A stretch of 64,000 bases of DNA from Pseudoscleropodium purum (Eukaryota > Streptophyta > Bryopsida > Hypnales > Brachytheciaceae), in assembly GCA_963969395.1 (NCBI GenBank), contig OZ017796.1, forward strand, positions 19,470,501-19,534,500. The letters run 5' to 3'. The position numbers and the translations under genes are program-made. Every line of letters begins with the position of its first letter. Within the stretch, counting starts at the first letter, position 1. The notes below the pieces were generated by a model that was given only the letters and a program-made list of their open reading frames with translations, was not told where the DNA came from and ran no database searches. Below, in pieces: positions 13,701-25,333 of the stretch.

Positions 13701-14578
13701 AAAATAACACCCAACCCATCTTCTCTAGTTGCCATAGTCGGTTAGCTTCCAACCTGACCCCACAAGAACTTCTCCAAATAAATAGCTTGTGAAAAAGACT
13801 CTCTATGCTGATGTTGCAGTTTTCTGTTTTTGAGGATGTTTTAAAAAACGTGTTGATGTTTCCTGCAATGTTTCATTTAACATTCCTATCGGATAAAACA
13901 TTCACCCATCGTACATTTGACATCTACACGTTTGTCCAAACATCCTAAAAAATTCTGGCTCCCTAGGCAACCACCACATTCTAGAGCTTGTGTTTCAGAA
14001 AACATGCCCCTCTCTTTAAAACATCCTAAAAAACATTGTTTTCTTCTAGTGAAAGGATACATGGAAAGAAATGGACGTTTTCACCTTAGAGCATCACTCC
14101 ACTGTTGCCTTGAGAAGGATCCCTTGGTGGTGTATTGAGAGCAGAGACTATTTTGGGTCGCCTATAGAGACCACCCAATTTGGCCTTGTCACCCTAGCCA
14201 TAGGAATAGAAGTTATTTGACTAGAATTGTCTAGAATTTACTGATGAGTCTATGTTCCTTTAAATTAAAAGACTTTTTTTTTTAATTTTCATTTTTTCAA
14301 TTGATTGCCTTGACACTGTTAATAGTTTGGCACCATTCGCTATTTAACACTCTTGGAACTATTGATTGTTTGGCGCAGTTGCAATTTGTTGAACCTTCAA
14401 TGTGGTTAGGAACTCTTTTGTAAGTGTTATTTTTTAATCAAATGAAATGGAATTTCATTGGCAATCACAAGTTTTGTTTTCAATTTAAGTTGAGAAAATC
14501 TAAAGCAAAACAAATATAGAACAAAAAAATTACAAAAAAGAATTGTGTTTCTCTTTTTAATTAGCAACCTTTAAGACA

Positions 14579-14640
14579 ATATGAGGGGACACTTTGGATT
14601 TAGTGTGAAATATGAGGGGACACTTTGGATTTAGTGTGAA
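14579..14640 (+). repeat. Perfect 31 bp tandem duplication
   Basis: The 31 bp unit starting 'atatgaggggacactttgg' occurs at 14579 and again at 14610 without an obvious change, so the duplication is recent. Confidence 0.9.
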
Positions 14641-14675
14641 ATTCCTAAACAAATAAAAATAAAAATAAAAATAAG

Positions 14676-14900
14676 AAACTCAATTACAAGGCTTATTTAA
14701 ATCTATAACTTTTAAGTCTAAAGGCATGCTTTGGAACTAATTGTTCACATGATGCATACTTATACTCTTCAAGGTTTTAGGATGAAAGTTTAAAAAAAAT
14801 AAGAATGAAAAACAAAAACAAAAACTCAATTACAAGGCTTGTTTAAATCTATAACCTTTAAGTCTAAAGGCATGTTTTGGAACCAATTATTTGCAAGGCA
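14676..14900 (+). repeat. Direct repeat, two copies 146 bp apart
   Basis: The segment beginning 'aaactcaattacaaggctt' at 14676 recurs at 14822 and stays similar for about 75 bp ('ttaagtctaaaggcatg', 'ttggaac'). The spacer is A-rich. Confidence 0.8.
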
Positions 14901-15006
14901 CACCTTCTATTCTTGAAGGGAGGAAAAATTCCTAAAGAAAAAATAATAAAATAATATTTATAAAAATATAAAATTATATAGCAATGTATATAAAACTAAA
15001 ACTAAA

Positions 15007-15011
<5 letters not shown>

Positions 15012-15055
<44 letters not shown>
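15012..15055 (+). repeat. (AT)n microsatellite
   Basis: A pure AT dinucleotide run of about 44 bp, immediately beside the left end of the 15068-15292 MITE. Confidence 0.95.
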
Positions 15056-15060
<5 letters not shown>

Positions 15061-15067
15061 AGATGTG

Positions 15068-15292
15068 TGCCACATTTAACTACTTTTGGACTATTCAATG
15101 AATTATAGAGTATGCATCAATAGATCTCCTGAAAAAAATATTGGGAAATCTCTCAATATTTGTATAGATCTTTGGATGTTTTATATTGATCTCCCAATGT
15201 TTTAGATTACCTCTTGATGACCATTTTTTTCCCTCATAGTAACCAATATTAATTCTGGACTTTCAAAAGTCCAAAAGTAGTTAAATGTGGCA
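15068..15292. mobile_element. MITE with perfect 25 bp terminal inverted repeats
   Basis: The left end (15068-15092) begins TGCCACATTTAACTACTTTT. The right end (15268-15292) is its perfect 25 bp inverted copy. The 175 bp interior has no coding capacity and contains several 'gatct' words spaced through it ('agatctcctg', 'tagatctttgg', 'tgatctccca'). The element abuts an AT microsatellite, so a TA target duplication cannot be verified. The class is unknown. Perfect ends suggest fairly recent activity or constraint. Confidence 0.8.
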
Positions 15293-15661
15293 TATGTGTG
15301 TAATGTACAAAATAAAGCTTTTATTTTTAACCCCTTAGTAATATGTTCATGTGGGCCAAGTAGTCAATACTACCAACTACACGAAGTAATCAATAATATT
15401 GAAAAATTAATTGCATAATTGGAAATCGAGAACAAATAAAGACAATTGATGGTTTTGGTAGGGGCTTGGAGGGCGGGTATCGTTTGGGGAAGTTGAACAT
15501 CGCGAGCTACTTTTACATTTCAGGAGCCTACCATAGGTAGTTTTTCATGTTAGTATTTTAGGGCAAGAGTGGAGATGCTCTTAAGTTGTACCTTTTGCTT
15601 TAAAATGAACTTGCCTTTTTCTCTCAAAAAACCATTAAAAACATAGCTTTCAAATTTGACC

Positions 15662-15931
15662 CATTAGATGTGTTTTTTGGGGGGAGGGCCGTCTAGGCTT
15701 GTTCCTAGCGTTGTTCCCTGAGCAGTCTGGGAATGGTCGCCGTCAGAATTTTTTTTTTTCTTTTGAAAAAATTTTAAAATGCAAAAAAAAGTTGAATTAA
15801 AAAAAATTAAAAGAAGAAAAAGTAACGTGGCAATCGCTGTGCCATCTGCAGGGCTGTGTGCTGGGTCTGGGAATGGCAGATTCATGTAGGGGAACTCACA
15901 GCCCTTTCAGGAGGCTGAATCTCATCTAGTG
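15662..15931. mobile_element. CATTAGA MITE family, copy 1
   Basis: It starts CATTAGATGTGTTTTTTGGG and ends with CTCATCTAGTG, so its inverted ends share CA(T/C)TAGATG. Internally it has the 'tggtcgccgtcag', poly-T and 'aaaatgcaaaaaaaa' blocks and the 'gggaactcaca' block common to copies at 24419, 37903 and 43788. It is 270 bp and non-coding. Confidence 0.75.
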
Positions 15932-16631
15932 ATATCCCTTTTTTTCGAGGGAGAGAAGGCAAATTCAGTTTCACAGAAAAATTACAGCTCCGAGCAGACT
16001 GGAAGCCCACAAAACCAGGCGCAAGCATACCTTACTTAAGTTACATGTAACCGGCAAAGCACCCTGTCTGCCCAGGTCTTGAGTTGTGTTGCCCACCCTT
16101 TTTCCGTGTCGTCAACACGTAGAAATAAATGAAAGATGGAATTGATTAATTCATTAATTACTATGTTAGCCAGTACTCGGTGTACTATGTGTCCTGTTCC
16201 TCCATTATCCAGTATGCAGTTCATTACTCAGATGTGGAGTTCATGCATTAGCCAGCAAGGTACCAAGGTACCAAGGTACACTACGCCCTCCCTAAGGTAT
16301 TCATGGGATTCATCAATTACCCCAGATGCAATGCAATACCTAATGGTCGTATGTTGGGGTCATACATTACATAGGCCAGTGAGGTACCTTACACCTGACC
16401 TAGATGAAGCTCATTAGCATTTCCTCCTAATCATCACTTCACCAATCCTTGAATAAGACTGGCCCAGAGTCTGAAGTCTGGACCCTGGAGTGAGTGAGAG
16501 AGAGAACAAGAAGACTTGTTGAGCCAGGGCTTCCATTTTTGCAAGGGAAGTGAAGTGAAGTACAGGTACAAATAAATAAAAAGAAAGTCCACTGATCATT
16601 GTTATTCTCCGTTTCACAGTCCCAACTAAGC
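15932..16631. other. Higher-GC stretch, no identifiable gene
   Basis: Base composition is closer to genic DNA than the surroundings. It includes a short tandem of 'caaggtac' (about 16256-16280). Overlapping open frames on both strands (16036-16711) have no recognisable domain and no splice-consistent model. It could be a relic exon region or a regulatory segment; I assign nothing. Confidence 0.4.
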
Positions 16632-17619
16632 TTAACCCTAAACCGCCCAAGAGGACAAAAAGTGTCTTCACATAGTTTTAAGTTCAATTGAAAGTGTTGT
16701 AACTTTTGCATCTAATGTCCAAATTCAAGAAAACTTATTGGGAAACTTGTGCTCTGTCTTCTAGTTTGTGTGGTAAAATTTTCAGATCAATCCAAGATGA
16801 TTCAAGTTTCTAGAAGCCAATTGAAGTTCACAAGTTCAATTGGTGTTCACCAAACTGCATTTGACAGCTGCAACTTTGAAGGCTTGTATCTACTTCGTCA
16901 AATGTTTGTTTTCAATAAAATAAAAAAACTGGTTGGATTATGTTCCCCTTTCAGTCTAATTATTGTGGTAAAATTTTCATGTAAATCCAAGCTTGTTTGA
17001 ATGTGTGGGAGCAATTCAAAGTCCAAGATTTCAAACATTTTTTGGATCACAATGAACTTTGGCAGATTGTTTCTTCTCCATGCAATGTCCGTTTCCAATG
17101 ATTTTTGTTGGTAAAGTTACGCATATTAGTCTAGTTTGTGCGGCTAAAATTTCACATCAATATATGAAGTTATGAGTGACTGAAAAGCATTTTAGCAGAA
17201 GGAGGTTTAGGCTCATATGTGTTTTTGGTAACTTTTTTTTACTATTTTTTGACATTTCAAAGCTATTTTGCAAACACATTGAGTCAATCGAATGATATTT
17301 TTTTCAACAATGTATTTTTATGTTGGTTTTGAATCACTTCATAGTTTCAAATTTTTTCATTTGAGTAGATTTAGAAATCAAATTTCACCTCCAAATGTGT
17401 TGCTAGGAAAATTTCAGCATCTTTTTTCAGCATTACAACATTATAATCTTGCAATCCATGCAGTCAAATGACTCCAAATTTGACTTATGTTATCTAGAAT
17501 ATGCTCACTACAATATCGTATGGTTGAAATTTTTGTAACTTAGTGACATTTAGATTTATAGCACTTCAAAAGCAATGATGCTTTTGAACCCAAAACAACC
17601 TTGGGCCTTCTAGGGTTAA
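16632..17619 (+). mobile_element. TTAA element, type 2, copy 1 (988 bp)
   Basis: The left end is TTAACCCTAAACCGCCCAAG (16632) and the right end reads CTTGGGCCTTCTAGGGTTAA (to 17619). Inverted, the right end becomes TTAACCCTAGAAGGCCCAAG, so the two ends match at most positions. The interior is non-coding, with landmarks 'tagtttgtgtggtaaaattt' and 'tgtccgtttccaat' shared with the copy at 27754-28718. Beyond TTAA the flanks show no longer direct duplication, although AGC precedes and GCT follows. Confidence 0.75.
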
Positions 17620-18124
17620 GCTTGTGAAATTATTAGATAGATGTTGATAGAGGCACTTGGGGGAGCCTCAGTGGCTTCTGGAGGACGGACAGCTGTGATG
17701 TCCTCTAACATACTCCCTGTGAATGTCAATTCTCCAGCAGAGGTACAGTATCCACAACATGAGTGGCAAAGAGTGATGGGCAGGAGTTTGAAGGGAAGGT
17801 TAAGTTATGACCCACTAGTGGTGGCTCTTTACCAAATCTTGGCCCATATCCAGGCTTTGATGAAATGGCCATGATGAGGACTTGGAGATGGAGGAACTTA
17901 ATAAAGGGAGCTGGTAACCTCCATCATCAGCAAACTTAGGAGGTTAGGAGGAGTTCACACTAGCTTAGCTTAACCCTGTAAGGATGGACTGGTCTCTGAA
18001 CAAATCGTCAGTCGTTGGAAGTCAAACTGTTGTAAAAGAAGTTTCCTTCTCACAACAAAACTTTCAGGATGAATAGTTGTGCTTTTGTCTTATACATGGG
18101 AATTCTTTGTAATCCATCAAACAC
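17620..18124 (+). other. Possible exon-like fragment between two TTAA elements
   Basis: The frame 17641-17874 reads MLIEALGGASVASGG... ending LAHIQALMKWP. Its composition is less AT-rich than the elements on both sides, and an AATAAA hexamer lies at about 17901. I do not recognise the peptide, and no splice partner is evident. It may be a relic gene fragment stranded between mobile elements, or chance. Confidence 0.3.
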
Positions 18125-19042
18125 TTAAATAATAAAGGTCGGAGACTATGTTTTCATTAAAAACACTCTAAAACTGCCATTTTTGATACAAGTATCAAAT
18201 TTTAGATGGAAAACATTTTTGGACACATACAACCATAGGATCTTGTAGTGAACTAGTTTGAAAAGATGTGGAAAAAATTTCAAAATTTTTCATTGTGTAG
18301 ATTGCAAGATATTAACGTTTGAAGTGACAAAAACCATTTTTTTGACCCTGTGAAAATATGGGCAGTTGCACTTCACAAAGTCACATTTGTATGAAAAAAT
18401 GTCCAAAATGATGGTTACTCTTTAAATTCATTCTTCAAGTCAAGTTGAATACATGCTTGAAAATTTTTAGATCATTTGGAATTGCACAACATATAGGAAA
18501 AAATAGTAAGAAGAAAGAAGTACAAAGTGGTTCAAAACATTGAATTGTTAAGAATTTAATTATGGAATTGAAAAATTCCAATCCTAACGGTGGTAATGTA
18601 GTAATAAATAATCTACATCATAGATTTTTATTTGTTCAAAAAATATTAAAAATTGAATTAAATAAAAGACTTCAAAGTTTATTTTTGAGTAGGAAATCCA
18701 TGACTACCCACAAACTAACTAGAGCACCTCATAACTTTCATCCCGTAAACCAAAATGGAATGATTCAAAGCTTTCCATGTATATATAAATCAAGAAAATC
18801 AATTTCAAATTTTTATTTTCGAAAAAAGTGCTTTTTGAAGAAATTTTTGGACTGCCCGACGAGCATTGAAAATTACATATCATGCAATAACGTTTGAATC
18901 ATGTAGTCAAAAGTTATGAAAATTATTGGGCCTTAAAGCTAATCCTTGGGTACATGTTGTGTGAAAATTTCAGAAAAAAATAAATAAAAACTCCATTTGT
19001 AGTGAATTGCCCAAAATCACTATATTGACCTCTAGGGGTTAA
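18125..19042 (-). mobile_element. TTAA element, type 1, inverted copy (918 bp)
   Basis: The right boundary is CCTCTAGGGGTTAA (to 19042). The left boundary, TTAAATAATAAAGGTC (18125), is a degraded form of TTAACCCCTAAAGGTC. The internal order matches 54441-55361 on the same strand and 58170-59107 on the other: the 'gtgaagtgcaactgccc' block, the 'attgaaaaattcc' block, then 'aatggaatgattcaaagc'. The open frame 18562-18897 lies wholly inside the repeat and is not a gene. Confidence 0.75.
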
Positions 19043-19620
19043 TGTCCACACTAGCATTAGAGGGTTAAACTTACACAAAGTGCAACCGGAGCTCACCTTC
19101 TTGTGGGCCAGGTCTCAGATGGATTGAATTCATTCCCACGTAGCCTTAAAGCCTTACGGTGGCCTTAAATCAGCAGTAAATCTTCGTGCATTCCCACCTG
19201 AGTGCTCAGGTATTTACCGAACCTACATGGCAGCCGAGCTGGCATCGACCTGAGAAAGTTCCTACGTCTATTTAGCTGTTGGCCTACCACAGGGATAGCA
19301 GTCCATAATAAAAACTTGTAAATCTTCTGGAAATCAAGATTCCAGCTAGTGACGGCCGCTCTTACCAACATGGTGGGGTCGACCCCCCTTACAAAATAAC
19401 GACAATTGACCAAAGCCATACCCAAGTAGATAAAATTAAAAGTATTGATATTTTTGCACATCCATCTCAAACAGATTTAGAATCCCCAATTGGTATGAAA
19501 TTTGAGGTGAGTGTAGACAATATCTTTATACAAGTGGGGTGATGGGAAGTAAAACAATCCATGTGGGATATGTAATTTAGGATCAGCAAATGCTTAACTA
19601 TCCATACCTTCTTATTAATA
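19043..19620. other. Unassigned spacer
   Basis: A moderately GC-rich segment (19080-19400) passing into AT-rich DNA. The minus frame 19165-19470 has no recognisable domain. I see no gene or RNA I could support. Confidence 0.4.
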
Positions 19621-22018
19621 AGTCAAACGCAGGAATTGTGTTCAATGTACAACTTTAGACCTCATGTAGGCATAGTAGAATAACTTTTTTCAAAAAAATT
19701 TGAACTAAGAAAAGTTGGTAAATTGAGTTAACTTTCACCAAAAAAAATCTTTTAAAAATTTCAAGCCTTCAATCAAAAGTTAAGAACAAAACTCAAAAAG
19801 GAGCTAGAAAGAACATTTTCCTTGACTTTGTGCAACAAGAAGTGCATTCCAATTCATTACTTCATCCACAAAGTACACTTACTTGGAATCTTCGATCTTA
19901 GAAAAAAAAGACTTATCACCAAGATACTTTGTTAAAAATGATTTAATTTATGAATCAATAGGTACATTCTTCATTTTGACTGTGATATAGAAAGTCATCC
20001 ACTACTCTTTTGGGGATTGTTTAGCATGTCAAGAATAATAAAAATTGTGATTTGAAATAAGATTTCATTTATATATTTAGTATTTTAGATGGAAGTGATG
20101 AGATCAAGATTCTATTAGAAAAAGAGTATACAAAGAAGACTATGGTAAGAGTATTATATAGTTTTAAGTTAGAAGGAAAGGGAGGGACCAAAAGAATAAA
20201 TTATATTTGGAAGGTCAAATCCAACATTCTTTGTTGAATAATTATGTAACCCCAGAAAGACTTTTTGTAACCTTGGAAAATAATTGAGAGTTTGGGTAGG
20301 GTGATATGATCTCAATTTTTAATTAGGCTATTTGAAAATTTAAAAAATATACTAGCTTTGTGTGGATGAAATATTTATTTTAATTGGTAACAGGAGCACA
20401 AGTCCAATGACACAAAGCTCAAAATAGAGTTCATCAAACAAAACAAAACAAATTTAAATTTAGTTCTTGAAGAAAATATTTTAATGCATGTGGGAAGATT
20501 TAATTCATTCTACATGGACTAGTGATGATAAAGTGATGAAGAGTTCATGTTTGGGAGGAAATGAAAGCATTTTCTTTCAAAAAATAGTTACAAGATTCAT
20601 TTTTTAACTAAAATTTCAAATAAATTCAAAAAATGTTCTACATGGTTTAGTTTATTTGCTAGAACAATGTCATTATTGGGATTAATGTCTTCTAATTCCT
20701 TTGAGAATCATAAACCAATTAGTTTTTATTCCTATCTAGTACCTATTTCTACTTAAATAAACTTTTAAAGGTTGAAAATCAAAGTTGTTGTTTTTCAAAT
20801 ATTTTTTTATACTCTGAACTCAATTTATGAACATAAAAAAATATTCAAGGATTAATATGCAATCTTTGTAATCTAAGTAGCCTTTTATCCAATAGTAGAA
20901 ATTTGGGTCACATAGACTAGTTTAAAGCTCCATGAAAAGACCCACTTTAGTAGATTTGGGTCTTTAGGGACATGCTTCTCAAGTCTACTTGGCCTACCTT
21001 TCTACTAGTGATCTATTTGTTTTTGTTTTTGGAAGAAACCCTATTACTAATTATTGGTGTTTTATCATGATGAACTTTAGAAGTGAATACCTCTCTTTTA
21101 GTGGGATCAAAGTTCTCTACCTCTACTTCAACATACTTTTTCTCCTAACCACAAAAACCAATTAGTAGATAAAATTATTTAGTCTTTTCATCCGAATTTC
21201 AATTAGTTCTAGCTAAATTGCAAATACATGGCAATTGCAAGTAAACATAGCTCAATGACACTTGATAAATTTTCTTGAAAGTCTACTTTTTGCATCAAAA
21301 ATATAATTATGATGACAAATGATTATGAATTTTCTATTCAAGGTTTTGTACTAAGGTGTCTACTATATATCTTGATTTTCTATTGTTCGGGGCTCTCAAA
21401 TACATTAGATCGTAAAGTAAAAAGCACATGAAAAATTCATTTAAGAAAATAAAAGAAGAGGGTTTGAAAAGTTGTAAATTGATTGGGGTTATGCATATTT
21501 TGCCCTTTAACCCTCATATGTTTTAGGTAACCAATTGTTTAGATTTGACATGTGAAAACAGGTTTGCAAGACCTCAATTTGATGTCATAGTTTTAATACC
21601 CTCGTGATCAAACATTATAATCTTTCAATTCATAGATCATATTGTTAGCTTCTCTTTTCCCATGTGATACTTAACGTATTTGGTTTGAATTTGTATGGAA
21701 TCAATAAATAAAAATTGATACAACTTATCAAAACATTGGCTTCTAGTTCAATTTAGAGAAAGTCTCAAGACGCTAAAAAAAAAGCCTTGGGCATTTAGAG
21801 GTTAATATGCAATAAACTATAGGGATTTGTTCCAACCCCTCTTTGAATTATGTGTCAAACTTTTCATTAGAGTCTCGGAACCTCAAATGGATTTTTGGAG
21901 ACGGAAGCTAGTTTCATTTACCAACTTTCTTTATTTCAAAGTTTCTTGAAAAAAGTTATTTTACTATGCCTACATAAGGTTTGGAGTTTTACATTGCACA
22001 CAATTCCTGCGTTTTGAC
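19621..22018. mobile_element. 2.4 kb element with long (about 150 bp) inverted arms
   Basis: The left arm (19621 to about 19790) begins GTCAAACGCAGGAATTGTG. The right arm (about 21865-22018) carries the inverted equivalent ending CACAATTCCTGCGTTTTGAC. The arms stay alignable for at least 115 bp ('tgtaggcatagta', 'aataacttttttcaa', 'aaagttggtaaat'), by eye about 80% identical. The interior is AT-rich and non-coding. It holds a fragment of TTAA type 3 (about 20240-20860) and a lone TTAA-type right end (about 21783-21806, CCTTGGGCATTTAGAGGTTA). Long arms suggest a fold-back or Mutator-like non-autonomous element later invaded by others; no target duplication was confirmed. Confidence 0.65.
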
Positions 22019-22269
22019 AATGAGTGTTCAAGCTCTCATCTTCTAATTTGTCTCATACCCTTTGAAGATTCACTTTGGATAATGAATTTCATTATAAAAA
22101 CAATCCCTCTACTCATTGTTAAGAGCACATGTGGTAGCATTGAATTGTATTGAAATCTTTTCCATTACTTGAATTTTCATTACAATTCCTTGGATTTGGA
22201 AAGATGAATTTTTAATTCTCAAAATCATTCAAATTTTGATTCTTTTTGGTTAATAGATCAAAATCAGTA

Positions 22270-23650
22270 ATGGGATGAGTGGGGTAACTTACATGAGGTC
22301 CCCTGCGACAGCTGAATAAAGTAAGTTACCGAGTATGTGGGAACTCCACCTCATTAAGAAGCAATCTTTACAGTTCCGAACCTGAACTGCTTGGAAAAAA
22401 AAAAAGGATTTCTTTTTAATGCCGAAGTTTTATCTTAAGCACATGCTGTTTGCAAACGCCAGGTGGGAAACGGCCTTTCGAGAGGCACCTCAAGGAAATG
22501 GAAAGCACTGCCATGGAATTTCCAATGGCTTTCATTTCAGGACATACAGTATTCTGTGACGTACATACTTAGGTTTATTTCGCACGTTCCAGGGGATTGT
22601 CTGCATAGCTAACCAGGAGTTCCAAGTTTGTCATCCAACCATTTCAGTTCATTCCATTCATTGCACCAACTCTTTTATCATCCCATTTCCTATTGGTGGT
22701 TTATGCCAGTACTCGTTTCATCACAGGCAGGGCATTCCACTACAGAAAAGGCCCTCCTCATCCAGACCTCCTCAAATTCTACAGTTCACTTACATCCTTT
22801 GCCATCAATACTTGTATTCTCAAACTTGGACTCTTACAAAGTAGGTTTTGGAAATTGTTGTAGAAGTAGACAAGTTGTAGACATTTGTACAAGTTGAGTA
22901 CAAAATCCTATGATCCAAAGTTAAAGTTGCACAAGGGATTGCCCGCATTTATCCACTCCAGCTTGTGACTGCAGTTCTCAGTGACCTTCCCTTCCGATCT
23001 ATGGATTCTGCCATGACTGTCTGAAATGCAATGTGATTAAGCTTCCCTTACAAAAACAAAAAACTTCTGAGATCGATTCCATTTGCACGTTGTTCCACAA
23101 CAGCCGATCCATGGGCAACTCTGCCACCAACGTGAGGTGGACAAGTGGATCTGTAAGGTAGTTTCAACTGATCAGGAATCATGAAGGTTTTCTGCCATGC
23201 ACATGCAGCTTTTGTCTTTGTCTTCCAAGGGTACCTACCTTGCCTTACCTCGCTGCAGTTGCTGCCAGACCCTGTCTCCCAGGTTGTCGTGCTCCATTCT
23301 CAGTGGCTTCTTACAAACGCGCCAGGACAGTCAAAATCTCTGTTCAAAAGCAATGCAATCATGTGTGGAACGGAAGTGCAAGGTAAGGTATCTTACGCAA
23401 AGATCTGTGGCACAATTGTGGACAGATGGATTTACGTTGTATGGTGACATGGCCTTGCACCCATTTACAATTCAAGTGTCGTCGTGGAAGCTTAAAGGAA
23501 TGTTTGCATTTGGTAGTAGGGATGATGATGTTTGGAATGTGAATCTGGTCCAGGATAGGGGTGAATTTGTTCTTAAGATCCTTAGTAGCAAACATTCTTT
23601 AACATCAAGTGTGAATATACTTATTATTGTAATAGTTTTTTAATTTATCA
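22270..23650. other. Higher-GC single-copy-looking stretch, no identifiable gene
   Basis: Composition and absence of repeat matches set this apart from its surroundings. Open frames at 22628-22897 and 23181-23643 (plus) overlap in competing frames, are Ser/Cys/His-rich and lack any domain I know. It could be a non-coding transcript or gene relic; no splice-consistent coding model emerged. Confidence 0.35.
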
Positions 23651-24418
23651 ACTAAAAGTAGCCCTAATCCAACTAGAAACCACCACACCAATGCCATAAT
23701 GATAGGACAATTCCAAAAACACACACTAATACAATTGGTATAAGTCTCTCTTTATTCCTAGATTTGTCATTCTCCTTCACATATCTGGCAAGTGAGTCAA
23801 ATATGAAGAGGGTGCAATTTGGTTCACTATAGGAAAAGTCATAATTGTCATACCTTTTCAAGCATTGTTATTTGTATCAATAAATTGAACCTTCTTGGCA
23901 TTTTTTACATAATCTTTTTTATATTGTAGAATCTTTTCCTCTTCATATCATAATGCAAAAGAAATCCGTTTGAGGTTTGGATTGTCGACTTTGCATTGGG
24001 GCAATGTTTTTTTAAGTCATCTAAACGGAATGAGCTCCACCTCCCTCCACTTGAAATATATGGTACTATCCCTGTTTTTACTCATGTATTAAGGATGCCC
24101 TAAAGTAAAAACATTCAAAACCATTCTTGTATCCAATCTTGACAAATCAATTGCCATTGAAAGTATCTCCAAGAGTGCCATTAAAACGTGCCCTTACTTA
24201 ATTGTGATGCATTGATTATTGATTATCTAAATTTTGATTTTATGACCAAGCTTTGTGAAAGGTTCAAAGGTCAAAGAAGCTTCTACTTTGAAAATTCATA
24301 ATAATTACATGTCTTATCCTATTTTAAAATTCATGATTTTCAATTGCTAAGTACTACCACATCTATGTTTTTTCTTCCCAAATTTTGCATCGAACTCTTA
24401 TTTATTTCAAATCCCTAA

Positions 24419-24691
24419 CATTAGAGGAAATTTGAGGGTTGTAAGGGGTTGGTTTAGACCTGTTCCCATTGTTGTTCCCCCGTAGCAAAGGATACGGTTG
24501 ACAATATAAAAAAATATTTTAAAATGAATTCTTGAAATGCAAAAAAACAGTTGAAAAAAAAAATTTAATTTTTTTTTTGAAAAGTGATGTGCACTCTCGC
24601 GACCATGTTGGACTGCATTGCTAACAATGTTCATAGCATTTTGAGGGCATGATAACTCATAGTCTCTTATTGCCCTCAAAAGTCCTCTAAT
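24419..24691. mobile_element. CATTAGA MITE family, copy 2
   Basis: The left end is CATTAGAGGAAATTTGAGGG and the right end is CCCTCAAAAGTCCTCTAAT. Inverted, the right end reads ATTAGAGGACTTTTGAGGG, so the ends match at all but two or three of 19 positions. The internal 'aaaatgaattcttgaaatgc' and poly-A/T blocks align with the other three copies. It is 273 bp and non-coding. Confidence 0.85.
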
Positions 24692-25333
24692 ATTTCAAGA
24701 ATAGGGTTTTTTCACCTTAATGAAAACAACATTATTTCCAGCAACCCGAATGCAACATTGCATATAACCTTGTCAGTACAGTACAGCGAAGGAAGGGAGG
24801 ATGGGGTCATAGAGGACAACTAACAAACTAATGTAATGTAAGCTTAATCATCAGATGCTGGGATTCATATTTCATAGGAGCTGAGGCCATGCCCCCCATG
24901 ACCTAACCTCCACTGGAGGGTACCCAAACAAGGTACTCTGTACAGTACAGTACAGTACAGTGCAAGTGAGGAGGTGCAGTCAACTGCTGCCATACATGTG
25001 TATTCAGTACAGAATACAGAGTGCAGCAGTCTACAAACAGCCAGTCAAGGCTTCCTTCTTTCCAAATTGAAATTCAAAGAGCAGCATTGGATTGCAAATT
25101 TGGAATACCAGAACTCTTTAATGCCTCATTTTGTTTTTTTGCATATTTTGGCTTATTTCTTTTTACAGAAATATCATTCACTGCAATTTCAAGAAATTGG
25201 TCATTATGGAAGGTTTTCTCTTCGAGACTCAAGTATTAGATTGGATGAATGAAAAGTTTGCTAGACTACAAGTGTACAATGCCTAGAAGCATTTTGTTCA
25301 TCGTTCAAAATATGGATGTCGGAGCACTTGAGG
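24692..25333. other. Unassigned spacer with a (GTACA)n run
   Basis: It contains a 'gtacagtacagtacag' simple repeat at about 24939-24962. The plus frames 24974-25252 and 25021-25239 overlap in different frames with no recognisable domain. I see no gene. Confidence 0.4.

Noticed and set aside
13917..14138. 73-residue plus-strand frame
   Set aside because: No domain or exon context. The region contains repeated 'aaacatcctaaaaaa' words that look like repeat debris.
18562..18897. 111-residue plus-strand frame
   Set aside because: It lies wholly inside a TTAA type 1 element, and other copies of the element do not preserve it.
22628..23643. Coding gene in the GC-richer segment
   Set aside because: Competing frames overlap with no domain, and no phase-consistent exon chain could be built.
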